The position numbers and the translations under genes are program-made. From CALMEC01 sp964393105 (GTDB lineage: Bacteria; Actinomycetota; Thermoleophilia; Miltoncostaeales; Miltoncostaeaceae), in assembly GCA_964393105.1 (NCBI GenBank), contig CAYMSM010000022.1:1-35346 (forward strand): a stretch of DNA of 35,346 bases, in the 5' to 3' direction. The first letter of the stretch is position 1. Every line of letters starts with the position of its first letter. Of the stretch, positions 7,234-14,569 are shown piece by piece. The notes beneath the pieces are model-generated. The model worked only from the letters and a program-made list of their open reading frames with translations. It was not told where the DNA came from and did no database searches.

Positions 7234-8169
7234 CCCTGGTGGACGGGTCTGCGCTGGGCCTGGGTTCTCGTCGTCGTTGCGCCCATGCTCGTGCTCGCGG
7301 CTGCCCTCGGCACCCATGCGATCATCTTCCCGGAAGGCGCAGCGGTCGCGATGGGGGTCTGGGTGCTCCGCATTCCGGGTTGGACCGCGTCGCGCTGGCG
7401 GGTCGCTGTGCTCCCGCCGCTCTGCGCGCTGGTCGGGGTCCTGCTCGCGCGCTCAGACCAGCCGTCGTGGGTCGCGACGCTTGCCGCCACGGCTGTGGCG
7501 CTGCTTGTGCTCCAAGCCTGCGACAGCCGCCTGGTGCCCGCGCTGTCGGCGGCCGTCCTGCCGATCGTCTTCGACGTGCGCGCCTGGAGCTACCCGCTCG
7601 CGGCCCTCGCCATCTGCGGCGCCGTCGCCGCGGCGATGCCGTCGTTCGTGCGTCCGAGCGCCACGCCGCCACGCCGGCGCCCCGCCGACAGCGGCCGCTA
7701 TCCGTGGTCGATCGTGGGCGGCGGGGCGGCCGTCATCGCCGCGTGGGTACTCGTCGGTGGGGAGCTGTTCGCCCTGCCCGCGGCCGTGCTCGCGCCGCCG
7801 CTCTTCGTCTCGGCCCTGGAATGGCTCGGGCAGCGCGACGCCCGCCGGTCGCGCCTCGGCCTGCGTCGATGGCTCCTGCTCGTCGGTGCGGCGCTCGCCG
7901 GGTCGGTCGCGCTCGCGCTCGTGCCCGCCGCGTGGGTCGCCGGCTGCGTGGCTGTGGTCGTCACCCTCGTGCTGATGCGCGCCACCGGCACCGCCCACCC
8001 GCCGGCGCTCGCCATCGCACTCATCCCACTGATCCTCGAGCCCGCGGCGCGCGATCCGTTCGACTACACACTTGCGATCGCCACCGGCGCGGGCGCGCTG
8101 TACCTCGCGACGTACGTCGTCGCGGCGGTGCTCGCGAGGGGCGCAGGCGTAGCATCCGCAACGCAATGA
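7231..8169 (+). CDS. HPP-family integral membrane protein
   Basis: This hydrophobic protein has about eight or nine membrane segments and ends with a segment carrying the family hallmark TGTAHPPALAIALIPLIL, the HPP motif. I place the start at the ATG at 7231 (MPWWTGLRWAWVLVV, 312 residues). The frame also opens at 7195, but the extra residues MSRMKHQAIVAE belong to the ahcY relic. Members of the HPP family are poorly characterised; some have been linked to nitrite transport in cyanobacteria and chloroplasts. The central linker PPRRRPADSGRYPW is presumably cytoplasmic. The stop overlaps the next gene by 4 nt (ATGA), implying translational coupling to the CYTH protein. Confidence 0.75.
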   Translation: MPWWTGLRWAWVLVVVAPMLVLAAALGTHAIIFPEGAAVAMGVWVLRIPGWTASRWRVAVLPPLCALVGVLLARSDQPSWVATLAATAVALLVLQACDSRLVPALSAAVLPIVFDVRAWSYPLAALAICGAVAAAMPSFVRPSATPPRRRPADSGRYPWSIVGGGAAVIAAWVLVGGELFALPAAVLAPPLFVSALEWLGQRDARRSRLGLRRWLLLVGAALAGSVALALVPAAWVAGCVAVVVTLVLMRATGTAHPPALAIALIPLILEPAARDPFDYTLAIATGAGALYLATYVVAAVLARGAGVASATQ

Positions 8170-8753
8170 TCCCCGCCCCGTCCCTCGCCCACACCCCGGT
8201 CTCCGAGGTGGGCGCCAACGTGGAGAGCAAGACGCGCGGTGCCGACCTGCAGGCCGTGGCACGTCTCGCCGCTGCACTCGGAGCGCAGTACCGGGGTCGG
8301 CTCGAACAGGTGGACACGTACTTTGTCGTGGGACGTGGGCGGCTCAAGCTCCGCGAGATCTCGCACTGCGGCCCCGACGGCGGGGTGTCGGTCAGCTCGG
8401 AGCTGATCCGATACGAGCGCCCCGACGAGAGCGGCGCGAGGGTGAGCCTGTACGAGCGCACGGAAATCGGCGACCCGGAGTCGTGCAGGAAGCGGCTTGG
8501 GGACGAGCACGGCCTGCGCGGATGCGTGCGGAAGCGTCGCGAGCTGTGGACACTCGACGCGACGAGAATCCACCTCGACCGTGTCGAGGGCCTCGGCGCC
8601 TTCGTCGAACTCGAGACCGTCACCGAGGGGACGCCGGGACCGGCCGACCGTCGTGAGCACGATCGCCTCGCCACAGCGCTCGGGCTCGACCCGAGCGCCA
8701 CCGTCGACTGCTCGTACATCGATCTCGTCCTGAATGCAGGAAGTCACGTCTGA
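8166..8753 (+). CDS. CYTH-domain protein (class IV adenylate cyclase/triphosphatase-like)
   Basis: The 195-residue protein has the tunnel-fold CYTH layout: NVESKTR near the N-terminus, EQVDTYFVVGRGRLKLREI (the typical Q-x-D-T-Y-F...G-R-L-K-L-R segment), SELIRYERPDESGA, KRRELWTLDATRIHLDRVEGLGAFVELETV and a final CSYIDLVL. CYTH enzymes act on triphosphate substrates (thiamine triphosphate, tripolyphosphate, ATP to cAMP). The signature ExExK reads N-V-E-S-K, so the first Glu is replaced by Asn; the remaining basic and acidic residues are present. The ATG overlaps the HPP stop. Which activity it has cannot be decided from sequence. Confidence 0.85.
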   Translation: MIPAPSLAHTPVSEVGANVESKTRGADLQAVARLAAALGAQYRGRLEQVDTYFVVGRGRLKLREISHCGPDGGVSVSSELIRYERPDESGARVSLYERTEIGDPESCRKRLGDEHGLRGCVRKRRELWTLDATRIHLDRVEGLGAFVELETVTEGTPGPADRREHDRLATALGLDPSATVDCSYIDLVLNAGSHV

Positions 8754-8756
8754 AGG

Positions 8757-8762
8757 TAGAGT
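8757..8762 (+). promoter_or_regulatory. -10-like box ahead of the Lrp/AsnC gene
   Basis: TAGAGT lies 12 nt before the ATG at 8775, so transcription would start only a few bases upstream of the start codon. No clear -35 is visible and no Shine-Dalgarno is present, in line with a leaderless or very short-leader transcript. Confidence 0.35.
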
Positions 8763-8774
8763 TGATTCGTTCGC

Positions 8775-9287
8775 ATGCCAACGAATCCGGAGAATATTCG
8801 CTCAACGATCCCGTACGTGCCCCTGGATCGAATCGACCGCGAGCTCGTGGTCGCCCTGCAGAAGAATGCCCGGATCTCGAACAAGGATCTGGCGGCGGTC
8901 GTCGGCCTCTCGCCGTCGACCTGCCTCGAGCGCGTACGGAGGCTGCGCCAGCGCCGGGTGCTCCGGGGTTTCCACGCTGCCGTCGATCCGGCGCTCCTCG
9001 GCCGGCCGACACAGGCGCTCATCTCCATACGGCTCCGGGTACATCACCGTAACCTGATCGATGATTTCTACGAGCACATCCTGGGTCTGCCGGAGTCGAT
9101 CGCCGTGTTCCACATTACGGGCGCTGACGACTACCTCGTCCACGTCGCAGTCGAGGACACGGAGCGCCTGCGGACGCTGGTACTGGACGACCTCACCGCT
9201 CGCGACGAGGTCGAGCACGTGGAGACGCGCCTCATCTTCAAGGCCGTTCGCAAGACCGCGATCGAGCCGCTCGTCGACGGTTCATGA
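8775..9287 (+). CDS. Lrp/AsnC-family transcriptional regulator
   Basis: This 170-residue regulator has an N-terminal helix-turn-helix (LDRIDRELVVALQKNARISNKDLAAVVGLSPSTCLERVRRL) and a C-terminal RAM ligand-binding domain (about residues 80-155) with the GADDYLVHVAV segment. Members oligomerise and respond to amino acids. No amino-acid gene is next to it, so its target is unclear; autoregulation is usual in the family. It is not in tight linkage with rpmE (89 nt away). Confidence 0.93.
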   Translation: MPTNPENIRSTIPYVPLDRIDRELVVALQKNARISNKDLAAVVGLSPSTCLERVRRLRQRRVLRGFHAAVDPALLGRPTQALISIRLRVHHRNLIDDFYEHILGLPESIAVFHITGADDYLVHVAVEDTERLRTLVLDDLTARDEVEHVETRLIFKAVRKTAIEPLVDGS

Positions 9288-9337
9288 CAGGCCGCCCAGG
9301 TGCCGTGGCGGATGCGGCGTTTCGTCCACCGCCCCGC

Positions 9338-9343
9338 TACACT
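9338..9343 (+). promoter_or_regulatory. -10-like box for rpmE
   Basis: TACACT lies 33 nt upstream of the rpmE ATG in the 89-nt spacer after the Lrp gene. No -35 close to consensus sits at the right distance, so this is tentative. Confidence 0.35.
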
Positions 9344-9376
9344 GGTTCGTCGGAAACTGATTTGCGAAAGGTCGAA

Positions 9377-9586
9377 ATGAAGTCGGACATCCACCCGGAC
9401 TACGTGACCGCTCATGTGCACTGCACGTGTGGCAACGAGTTCACCACACGATCGACGAACCCTGAGATCAAGGTGGAGATCTGCAGCAACTGCCACCCGT
9501 TTTACACGGGACGTCAGAAGCTCGTCGACTCAGGTGGCCGGGTCGAGCGGTTCCAGCGCAAGCTGGCGCGCCGCCAAAAGACCTGA
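9377..9586 (+). CDS. rpmE: 50S ribosomal protein L31, zinc-binding form
   Basis: L31 bridges the large and small ribosomal subunits. The 69-residue protein MKSDIHPDYV... has Cys16 and Cys18 (HCTCGNEF) plus Cys37 and Cys40 (ICSNCHPFYTG), the four-cysteine set of the zinc-containing C+ form. The ATG at 9377 has GAAAGG (9366-9371) as ribosome binding site; the frame extends further up but without homology. It heads a translation-related cluster rpmE-DUF1385-prfA-x-prmC-sua5, an order also found in other Gram-positive bacteria. Confidence 0.97.
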   Translation: MKSDIHPDYVTAHVHCTCGNEFTTRSTNPEIKVEICSNCHPFYTGRQKLVDSGGRVERFQRKLARRQKT

Positions 9587-9590
9587 CGCG

Positions 9591-10553
9591 TTGGGGCGCC
9601 TCCGTCGGCTGTGGCCGGTGCTCCGTGCTGCGCTCGCGGCCCCCGCGGGGCAGGTCGGCGGTCAGGCGGTCATCGAGGGCGTGATGATGCGCGGCGTGCG
9701 TCATTGGGCGGTCGCCGTGCGCCAACCGGACAACGAGATCGTGGTTGTCGACGAGCAGATCGCGCCATGGGCGGCGGGCCGGGCGTGGCTTCGCCTCCCG
9801 ATCATCCGCGGGGTCATCGCCCTGGGCGAGAGCCTGTCGATCGGGATGAAGGCCCTCTCGATCTCGGCGGCCAAGGCGGCGGGCGAGGACGACGACGGCG
9901 AGGACGCCCTGTCCAAGTCGGCGATCGGCCTGACGCTCGTGTTCTCGCTGGCGCTGGCCGTGGGCCTGTTCTTCATCCTCCCGATCTTCCTGACCAAGTC
10001 GCTCTTGGGCATCGACGGCGGTGGCTTCAGCTTCTGGGCGATCGAGGGGGTGGTGCGCCTCGTCATCTTCCTGCTGTACATCTGGCTCATCTCGTTCATG
10101 CCCGATCTGCGCCGCGTGTTCCAGTACCACGCCGCCGAGCACATGGCGATCCACGCGTACGAGGCGGGCGATCCCGTCGAGGCCGAGTACGCCAAGCGCT
10201 ATCCGCAACTGCATATCCGGTGCGGGACCGCGTTCCTGCTCATCGTGATGGTCATCTCGATCTTCGTGTTCGCGGCGGTGCGAACGGATGCCTGGCACTG
10301 GCTGATCCTGTCGCGCATCGTCGGCATCCCGATCATCGCGGGCCTCTCGTACGAGGTCATCCGCTGGGCCGGGCGAAACCGCGAGAAGACCTCCGTGCAG
10401 AGGATCATGAAGCCGGGGCTGTGGCTGCAGCACCTGACCACGCGCAGACCCGAGATGGAGCACCTGGAGGTTGCGTGCGTCGCGCTCAACCGCGTTCTCG
10501 TGCTCGAGGCCAACCCGCCGGAGTGGGCGGCCGAGGTCGAGGTCATGGCGTGA
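9591..10553 (+). CDS. DUF1385 family membrane protein (YqhQ-like)
   Basis: This is a conserved protein of unknown function recognised by VGGQAVIEGVMMRGVRHWAVAVR near the N-terminus, YHAAEHMAIHAYE in the middle and LHIRCGTAFLL before a membrane segment. Three or four membrane segments are visible (GLTLVFSLALAVGLFFILPIF, VVRLVIFLLYIWLI, FLLIVMVISIFVFAAV and ILSRIVGIPIIAGL). The start is uncertain: TTG at 9591 or GTG at 9618, neither with a good ribosome binding site. Its stop overlaps the prfA start (GTGA). In Gram-positive bacteria this family commonly sits upstream of prfA, as here. Confidence 0.88.
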   Translation: MGRLRRLWPVLRAALAAPAGQVGGQAVIEGVMMRGVRHWAVAVRQPDNEIVVVDEQIAPWAAGRAWLRLPIIRGVIALGESLSIGMKALSISAAKAAGEDDDGEDALSKSAIGLTLVFSLALAVGLFFILPIFLTKSLLGIDGGGFSFWAIEGVVRLVIFLLYIWLISFMPDLRRVFQYHAAEHMAIHAYEAGDPVEAEYAKRYPQLHIRCGTAFLLIVMVISIFVFAAVRTDAWHWLILSRIVGIPIIAGLSYEVIRWAGRNREKTSVQRIMKPGLWLQHLTTRRPEMEHLEVACVALNRVLVLEANPPEWAAEVEVMA

Positions 10554-11632
10554 GTGACGACGATCCGATCGGGCGACTCGTCAGTCAGATCGAAGAGACC
10601 AGGACCGAGCTGGAGTCGGCGCTCGCCGATCCGGAGTTGGTCGGTGACCGCATCAGAAACGCCGACGTCAACCGCCGCTGGCGGGGGCTCCAGACGGCGT
10701 TCACGCTCGTCGAGCGGTACCGGACCGCCCAGGAGACGATCCGCGATGCGCAGGAGCTTCTGGCCGAGGGTGACGAGGAGGCCCGAGCCTTCCTGCAGGA
10801 GGCCCAAGACGAGATCGATGTCATCGTCCCAGAGCTTCGCGAGGCGATGGTCGAGACAGATCCCAACGACGACCGGGACGTCATCATCGAGATCCGCGCG
10901 GCCGCGGGCGGCGACGAGGCCGGCCTGTTCGCCAAGGACCTGTTCGACATCTACTCGCGCTACGCGCAGGTCCGCGGCTTTCGCACCGAGCTGATGGAGT
11001 CGAACCCCTCGGAGTCCGGCGGGTTCAAGGAGGTCAGCATCGCGATCAAGGGGCAGGGTGCTTTTTCGGTGTTCAAGCACGAGGGCGGTGTCCATCGCGT
11101 ACAGCGCGTGCCGGCGACCGAAAGCCAGGGACGAATCCACACCTCGACGGCGACCGTGGCCGTCATGCCCGAGGCCGAGGACGTCGAGGTCCAGGTCGAC
11201 AAGAACGATCTCAAGATCGACGTGTACCGGTCGACGGGACCGGGTGGCCAGAGCGTCAACACGACCGACTCGGCGGTGCGGATCACGCACCTTCCCACCG
11301 GCCTTGTCGTCGCGATCCAGGACGAGAAGAGCCAATTGCAGAACCGCGACAAGGCGATGCGCGTGTTGCGTGCACGGCTGTACGAGCGTGCGTTGGCCGA
11401 GCAAGCCGCAAGACTCACCGCCGACCGTCGCGCGCAACTTGGCGGTGGTGATCGCTCCGAGAAGGTGCGGACCTACAACTACCCGCAGAACCGGGTCACC
11501 GACCATCGCGTCAACGTCAACGCCCAGCTTCGCGAGCAGGTCCTCGAGGGCAAGCTGCATTCGTTGACCGAGGCGCTGCAAGCCGAGGAACGTCGCAGGC
11601 GTCTCGCGGACATGACAGACTCCGAGGCATGA
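10550..11632 (+). CDS. prfA: Peptide chain release factor 1
   Basis: RF1 reads UAA and UAG stop codons and hydrolyses peptidyl-tRNA. In this 360-residue protein the anticodon-like tripeptide is P188-A189-T190 (RVPATESQGR), which marks RF1 and not RF2, and the catalytic GGQ is at residues 232-234 (STGPGGQSVNTTDSAVR). The start is GTG at 10550 overlapping the DUF1385 stop. The stop overlaps the next ATG. Its Gln methyltransferase PrmC is encoded two genes downstream, as in many bacteria. Confidence 0.98.
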   Translation: MSDDDPIGRLVSQIEETRTELESALADPELVGDRIRNADVNRRWRGLQTAFTLVERYRTAQETIRDAQELLAEGDEEARAFLQEAQDEIDVIVPELREAMVETDPNDDRDVIIEIRAAAGGDEAGLFAKDLFDIYSRYAQVRGFRTELMESNPSESGGFKEVSIAIKGQGAFSVFKHEGGVHRVQRVPATESQGRIHTSTATVAVMPEAEDVEVQVDKNDLKIDVYRSTGPGGQSVNTTDSAVRITHLPTGLVVAIQDEKSQLQNRDKAMRVLRARLYERALAEQAARLTADRRAQLGGGDRSEKVRTYNYPQNRVTDHRVNVNAQLREQVLEGKLHSLTEALQAEERRRRLADMTDSEA

Positions 11633-12279
11633 ACTCCGAGCTTCTCCGCTCAGAATTCCTCGGCGTCACCGTCCGTTTCGACGACGTCGACATGCCGCGC
11701 GACGACCTCGCTGCGTTCTTCTCGGCGGTCAGCGCAAGCTACGACCTGCCGCGGCTCGAATACCACCCCGAAGGTGGCGCCACGTTCTCGAATCAGGAGG
11801 GCTCGGAGTTCGTGATCAAGCCGAGCCACGCGGCGTGCGGTGGCGTCACGCAGCTCGGGTTCGCGCAGGGGTTGGAACGGGTCGACGGCCTGATGGGCGA
11901 GGCCATCGAGCGGTATTCGATCGGCCCGATGTGGCTCGACGACGTCACGCTCGTCGCGACGTGGGACCTGGAGGACGACGACGCCGGCCGGCGCCTTCTG
12001 ATCGAGGACGTGCTGCGGTTCGACGACGATCGCATGGCCCTGTTCGAGGGGGACGACCTGTCGCTGGGCCTGCGTGTGTGGCGGTCACTTGGCGAGGGCA
12101 CGGTCGATTGCTCGATCGAGCCCATGCATGCCGATCATTCGCGCATCTACCTGCGCCTGGTCTACTCGCAGCGCGAGATCACGATGGACCTGCCGGCGCT
12201 CCTGGCCGCGGTCAAGGATGTCCACGGGTTCCTGCACGGGCCGGTCAAGTCGTTCGTGCTGGCGGTCGCTCGCCGCTGA
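11629..12279 (+). CDS. Conserved-looking protein of unknown function
   Basis: This 216-residue soluble, acidic protein starts MNSELLRSEFLGVTVRFDDVD and ends GPVKSFVLAVARR. It has no membrane segment, signal peptide or motif that I recognise. Its ATG overlaps the prfA stop by 4 nt, and the likely prmC start follows 14 nt after its stop, so it is a bona fide operon member between RF1 and its methyltransferase. Third-position GC is as high as in its neighbours. The alternating pattern (YLRLVYSQREITMDL, LGLRVWRSLGEGTVDCSIE) suggests a beta-rich fold. I do not assign a function. Confidence 0.8.
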   Translation: MNSELLRSEFLGVTVRFDDVDMPRDDLAAFFSAVSASYDLPRLEYHPEGGATFSNQEGSEFVIKPSHAACGGVTQLGFAQGLERVDGLMGEAIERYSIGPMWLDDVTLVATWDLEDDDAGRRLLIEDVLRFDDDRMALFEGDDLSLGLRVWRSLGEGTVDCSIEPMHADHSRIYLRLVYSQREITMDLPALLAAVKDVHGFLHGPVKSFVLAVARR

Positions 12280-12293
12280 GCACCGAGGGGAAC

Positions 12294-13118
12294 CTGACGG
12301 TCGCAGAGGTGTTGAAACGCACCACCGGCTACCTGGCCGGCCGTGGTTGCGACACCCCACGCCTCGACGCCGAGACCCTGCTGGCAGACGTGCTGGGCGT
12401 CGAGCGGATCGCGCTCTACACCGACCACGACCGTCCGCTCACCACCGCCGAGACGGACGGCTACCGCACGTACGTCTCGCGTCGGGGAGCACGCGAGCCG
12501 GTTGCCTACATCACGGGCCGCCGAGGGTTCCGGCGGTTGGAGCTGACCGTCACGCCGTCGGTGCTGGTGCCGCGACCCGAGACGGAGCTGCTGGTCGAGT
12601 GGGCGATCGAGCTTGCGCCGCGGGGCGCCGCGGTGCTTGACTGGGGGACCGGCAGTGGAGCGATCGCGTTGGCGTTGGCCGATGAGCGACCGGACCTTGT
12701 GGTGACGGGCGTCGACCGATCCGTCGCCGCGCTCGACGTGGCACGGCGAAACGACGCCGGTGGGGTCGTCGAGTGGGTTCTGTCCGACGGATTCCGCGCG
12801 CTTCCAGACCGGCAGTTCGACGTCGTCGTCGCCAACCCGCCGTACCTGGCCGACCGCGAGCTGACAACCGCCGCGCCCGAGCTCGGGTTCGAGCCCCCTG
12901 AGGCCCTTGCCTCCGGTCCGTCGGGGTATGAGGCATACGAGCGCATCACGTGCGACGTGCCCGGTCATCTGCGACCCGGGGGGTGGCTCCTCGCCGAGGT
13001 GGGGATCGGCCAGGCGGTGCGGGTCGCCGAGCTCTACGGCGTCGCGGGGTTCGGCGACATCGAGACGCGACCGGATCTCGCGGGAATCCCGCGGGTCGTC
13101 GGCGGGAAGCTCCCGTGA
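12294..13118 (+). CDS. prmC: Release factor glutamine methyltransferase
   Basis: PrmC methylates the Gln of the GGQ motif of release factors using SAM. Visible are the N-terminal helical domain (TVAEVLKRTTGYLAGRGCDTPRLDAETLL), VPRPETELLVEWA, the SAM loop LDWGTGSGAIALALA and the catalytic NPPY (residues 181-184). Start choice: CTG at 12294 has GAGGGG five or six bases upstream and gives LTVAEVLKR, matching the usual first helix; the first conventional start is GTG at 12309, which removes five residues. The stop overlaps the next gene (GTGA). Confidence 0.93.
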   Translation: MTVAEVLKRTTGYLAGRGCDTPRLDAETLLADVLGVERIALYTDHDRPLTTAETDGYRTYVSRRGAREPVAYITGRRGFRRLELTVTPSVLVPRPETELLVEWAIELAPRGAAVLDWGTGSGAIALALADERPDLVVTGVDRSVAALDVARRNDAGGVVEWVLSDGFRALPDRQFDVVVANPPYLADRELTTAAPELGFEPPEALASGPSGYEAYERITCDVPGHLRPGGWLLAEVGIGQAVRVAELYGVAGFGDIETRPDLAGIPRVVGGKLP

Positions 13119-13744
13119 TCGGGGCTGCAGACATCATCGCGGTCCGGCATGCGCTGCTCGGCGGGGGTCTGGCGATCGTTCCGACCGACACCGTGTACGG
13201 CCTTGCGGCCGCGTTGGACTCGGCCCAGGGGATCGATGCGCTCTACGCCCTCAAAGGCCGTCCTAGATCTCGGCCCTGCCAGGTCCTCGTCTACACGGAC
13301 GACCTCTTGGCGGAGGCCCTCGACCCGTTGGACGAGGTGACCGCGCGAGCAGCCCGTGCGCTCCTGCCGGGCGCGGCGACGTGCATCGTGCCGGACCAGA
13401 CGGGCCGGTACGCGGTCGCCGCGGGCGGTCAGCCAGGCGCGGTTGGCCTGCGGGCCCCGCGGATGGACGGCGCGATCCTGTTGCTCGACATCCCGCTCGT
13501 TGCGACAAGCGCGAACGACCCAGGCGGCCCCGATCCGGCGGTCATCGGCGACACCCCGACGCAGTTTCGCCGGTCGGGGGTTCTCAGCCTCGACGCCGGT
13601 CGGCTGCCGGGTACCGCCTCAGCCGTGGTCGATCTGCGCCCGCTGGCAGCGGGCCAGCCAGCCGTCCTCGTCCGCCAGGGGCCGGACTCGGTTGAACTCA
13701 GGTGGCAGCTCGAAGCGGCCGGCATCGACATCGCCGAGCGCTGA
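13115..13744 (+). CDS. L-threonylcarbamoyladenylate synthase (Sua5/YwlC/YrdC)
   Basis: The enzyme makes threonylcarbamoyl-AMP from threonine, bicarbonate and ATP for the t6A modification of ANN-decoding tRNAs. The 209-residue protein has the YrdC domain signatures VPTDTVYGLAAALDS, the basic ALKGRPRSRPCQVLV (K-x-R), GAVGLRAPR and TSANDPGGPDP. It lacks the extra C-terminal Sua5 domain, so it is the short YrdC/YwlC type. GTG at 13115 overlaps the prmC stop. This is the last gene of the rpmE-prfA run; a new promoter lies downstream. Confidence 0.93.
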   Translation: MIGAADIIAVRHALLGGGLAIVPTDTVYGLAAALDSAQGIDALYALKGRPRSRPCQVLVYTDDLLAEALDPLDEVTARAARALLPGAATCIVPDQTGRYAVAAGGQPGAVGLRAPRMDGAILLLDIPLVATSANDPGGPDPAVIGDTPTQFRRSGVLSLDAGRLPGTASAVVDLRPLAAGQPAVLVRQGPDSVELRWQLEAAGIDIAER

Positions 13745-13831
13745 CGCGTCTGGATGACAGCCGTGGCGGGCCGTAAAGAAACCGAGACGCTCGGGGTGGC
13801 TTTGCGATGAATGACTCGCCCTTCTGGAGTC

Positions 13832-13859
13832 TTGCGCAGGCGGTTGCAGAAGGTACGCT
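13832..13859 (+). promoter_or_regulatory. Predicted promoter for the collagen-like protein gene
   Basis: TTGCGC (13832-13837) and TACGCT (13854-13859) are separated by 16 bp, a fair housekeeping-sigma match. The start codon at 13920 follows a leader of about 55 nt that includes the palindrome at 13870-13882 and a Shine-Dalgarno GAGGAG. Confidence 0.5.
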
Positions 13860-13869
13860 GGGCCGTGCC

Positions 13870-13882
13870 GGTGCCAGGCACC
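13870..13882. repeat. GGTGCCAGGCACC palindrome
   Basis: This is a perfect 13-nt odd palindrome in the 5' leader of the gene at 13920. It has the same design as the GGTGTCTGACACC cores near the two-component genes, with a C/G change in each arm, but its flank (GACGGGTT) differs. It may be a solitary relative or a coincidence. Confidence 0.45.
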
Positions 13883-13919
13883 GACGGGTTATCCCGATGT
13901 AACCGTTCGAGGAGACTCC

Positions 13920-14516
13920 ATGAAGCACGTGGCTCGCCTGCGCCCATCTCCAGCGATGGTGGTTGCGCTCGTCGCGCTGTCGGTCGCGCTCGGCGGTGTC
14001 GGATACGCCGCGACCGTCCTGCCCGCCGCGAGCGTCGGCACGTCCCAACTCAAGAACAACGCCGTGACCGCCGCCAAGGTCAAGAACGGCTCGCTCCTCA
14101 GAGCGGACTTCAAGACCGGTCAGCTCCCCGCGGGGCCCGCCGGGGCCGCCGGGGCCACCGGTCCGGCGGGTGCCCCCGGTCCTGCCGGAGTACCGGGTCT
14201 CGATGCGTTCGGCAAGTTGACGTACGTTGAAGGGACTCCAGTGAATCAGCTCGTGAATTCGCAGGACTTCGGAGCGGCGACCTGTCCGGCTGGCGAGCGG
14301 CCTTTGGGCGGCGGGGTTCTCACCTCCGCGATCGCTCCCGGACAGCAGCAGGTCAACTCGTCGTTTCCGACACGCAGCGTGTTGGGTGGCCCGATCGACA
14401 GTTGGGGTGCATTCGTCGACAACGTGGATGCAATTGCTGGTCACGCGTTCGCCGTCTACGCGGTCTGTGCACCCGCTACCAACGTCAGCCAGAACTTCAA
14501 GCAGGCGCTTCGCTGA
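13920..14516 (+). CDS. Secreted protein with short collagen-like Gly-X-Y segment
   Basis: This 198-residue protein is probably exported: the N-terminus MKHVARLRPSPAMVVALVALSVALGGVGYAA is a signal peptide or membrane anchor of a type frequent in Solirubrobacterales. Residues 36-70 (GTSQLKNNAVTAAKVKNGSL) resemble the pentapeptide-like spacer seen before bacterial collagen repeats. About seven Gly-X-Y triplets follow (GPAGAAGATGPAGAPGPAG). A C-terminal globular part has two well-spaced Cys (ATCPAGERPLGGGV and VCAPAT) that could form a disulfide. ATG at 13920 has GAGGAG as ribosome binding site. The function is unknown; a cell-surface role is likely. Confidence 0.8.
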   Translation: MKHVARLRPSPAMVVALVALSVALGGVGYAATVLPAASVGTSQLKNNAVTAAKVKNGSLLRADFKTGQLPAGPAGAAGATGPAGAPGPAGVPGLDAFGKLTYVEGTPVNQLVNSQDFGAATCPAGERPLGGGVLTSAIAPGQQQVNSSFPTRSVLGGPIDSWGAFVDNVDAIAGHAFAVYAVCAPATNVSQNFKQALR

Positions 14517-14527
14517 CGGATTGATCA

Positions 14528-14562
14528 GCGTCGGTTCCGGTCACGCCGACCGGAACCGACGC
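14528..14562 (+). terminator. Strong 14-bp stem-loop between collagen-like gene and protease
   Basis: GCGTCGGTTCCGGT (14528-14541) and ACCGGAACCGACGC (14549-14562) are perfect complements around a 7-nt loop. It begins 11 nt after the upstream stop and ends 7 nt before the protease ATG. It has no U-tract. It may terminate or attenuate the upstream transcript, and in a read-through mRNA it would block ribosome access to the protease start. Confidence 0.6.
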
Positions 14563-14569
14563 GCTGAAC

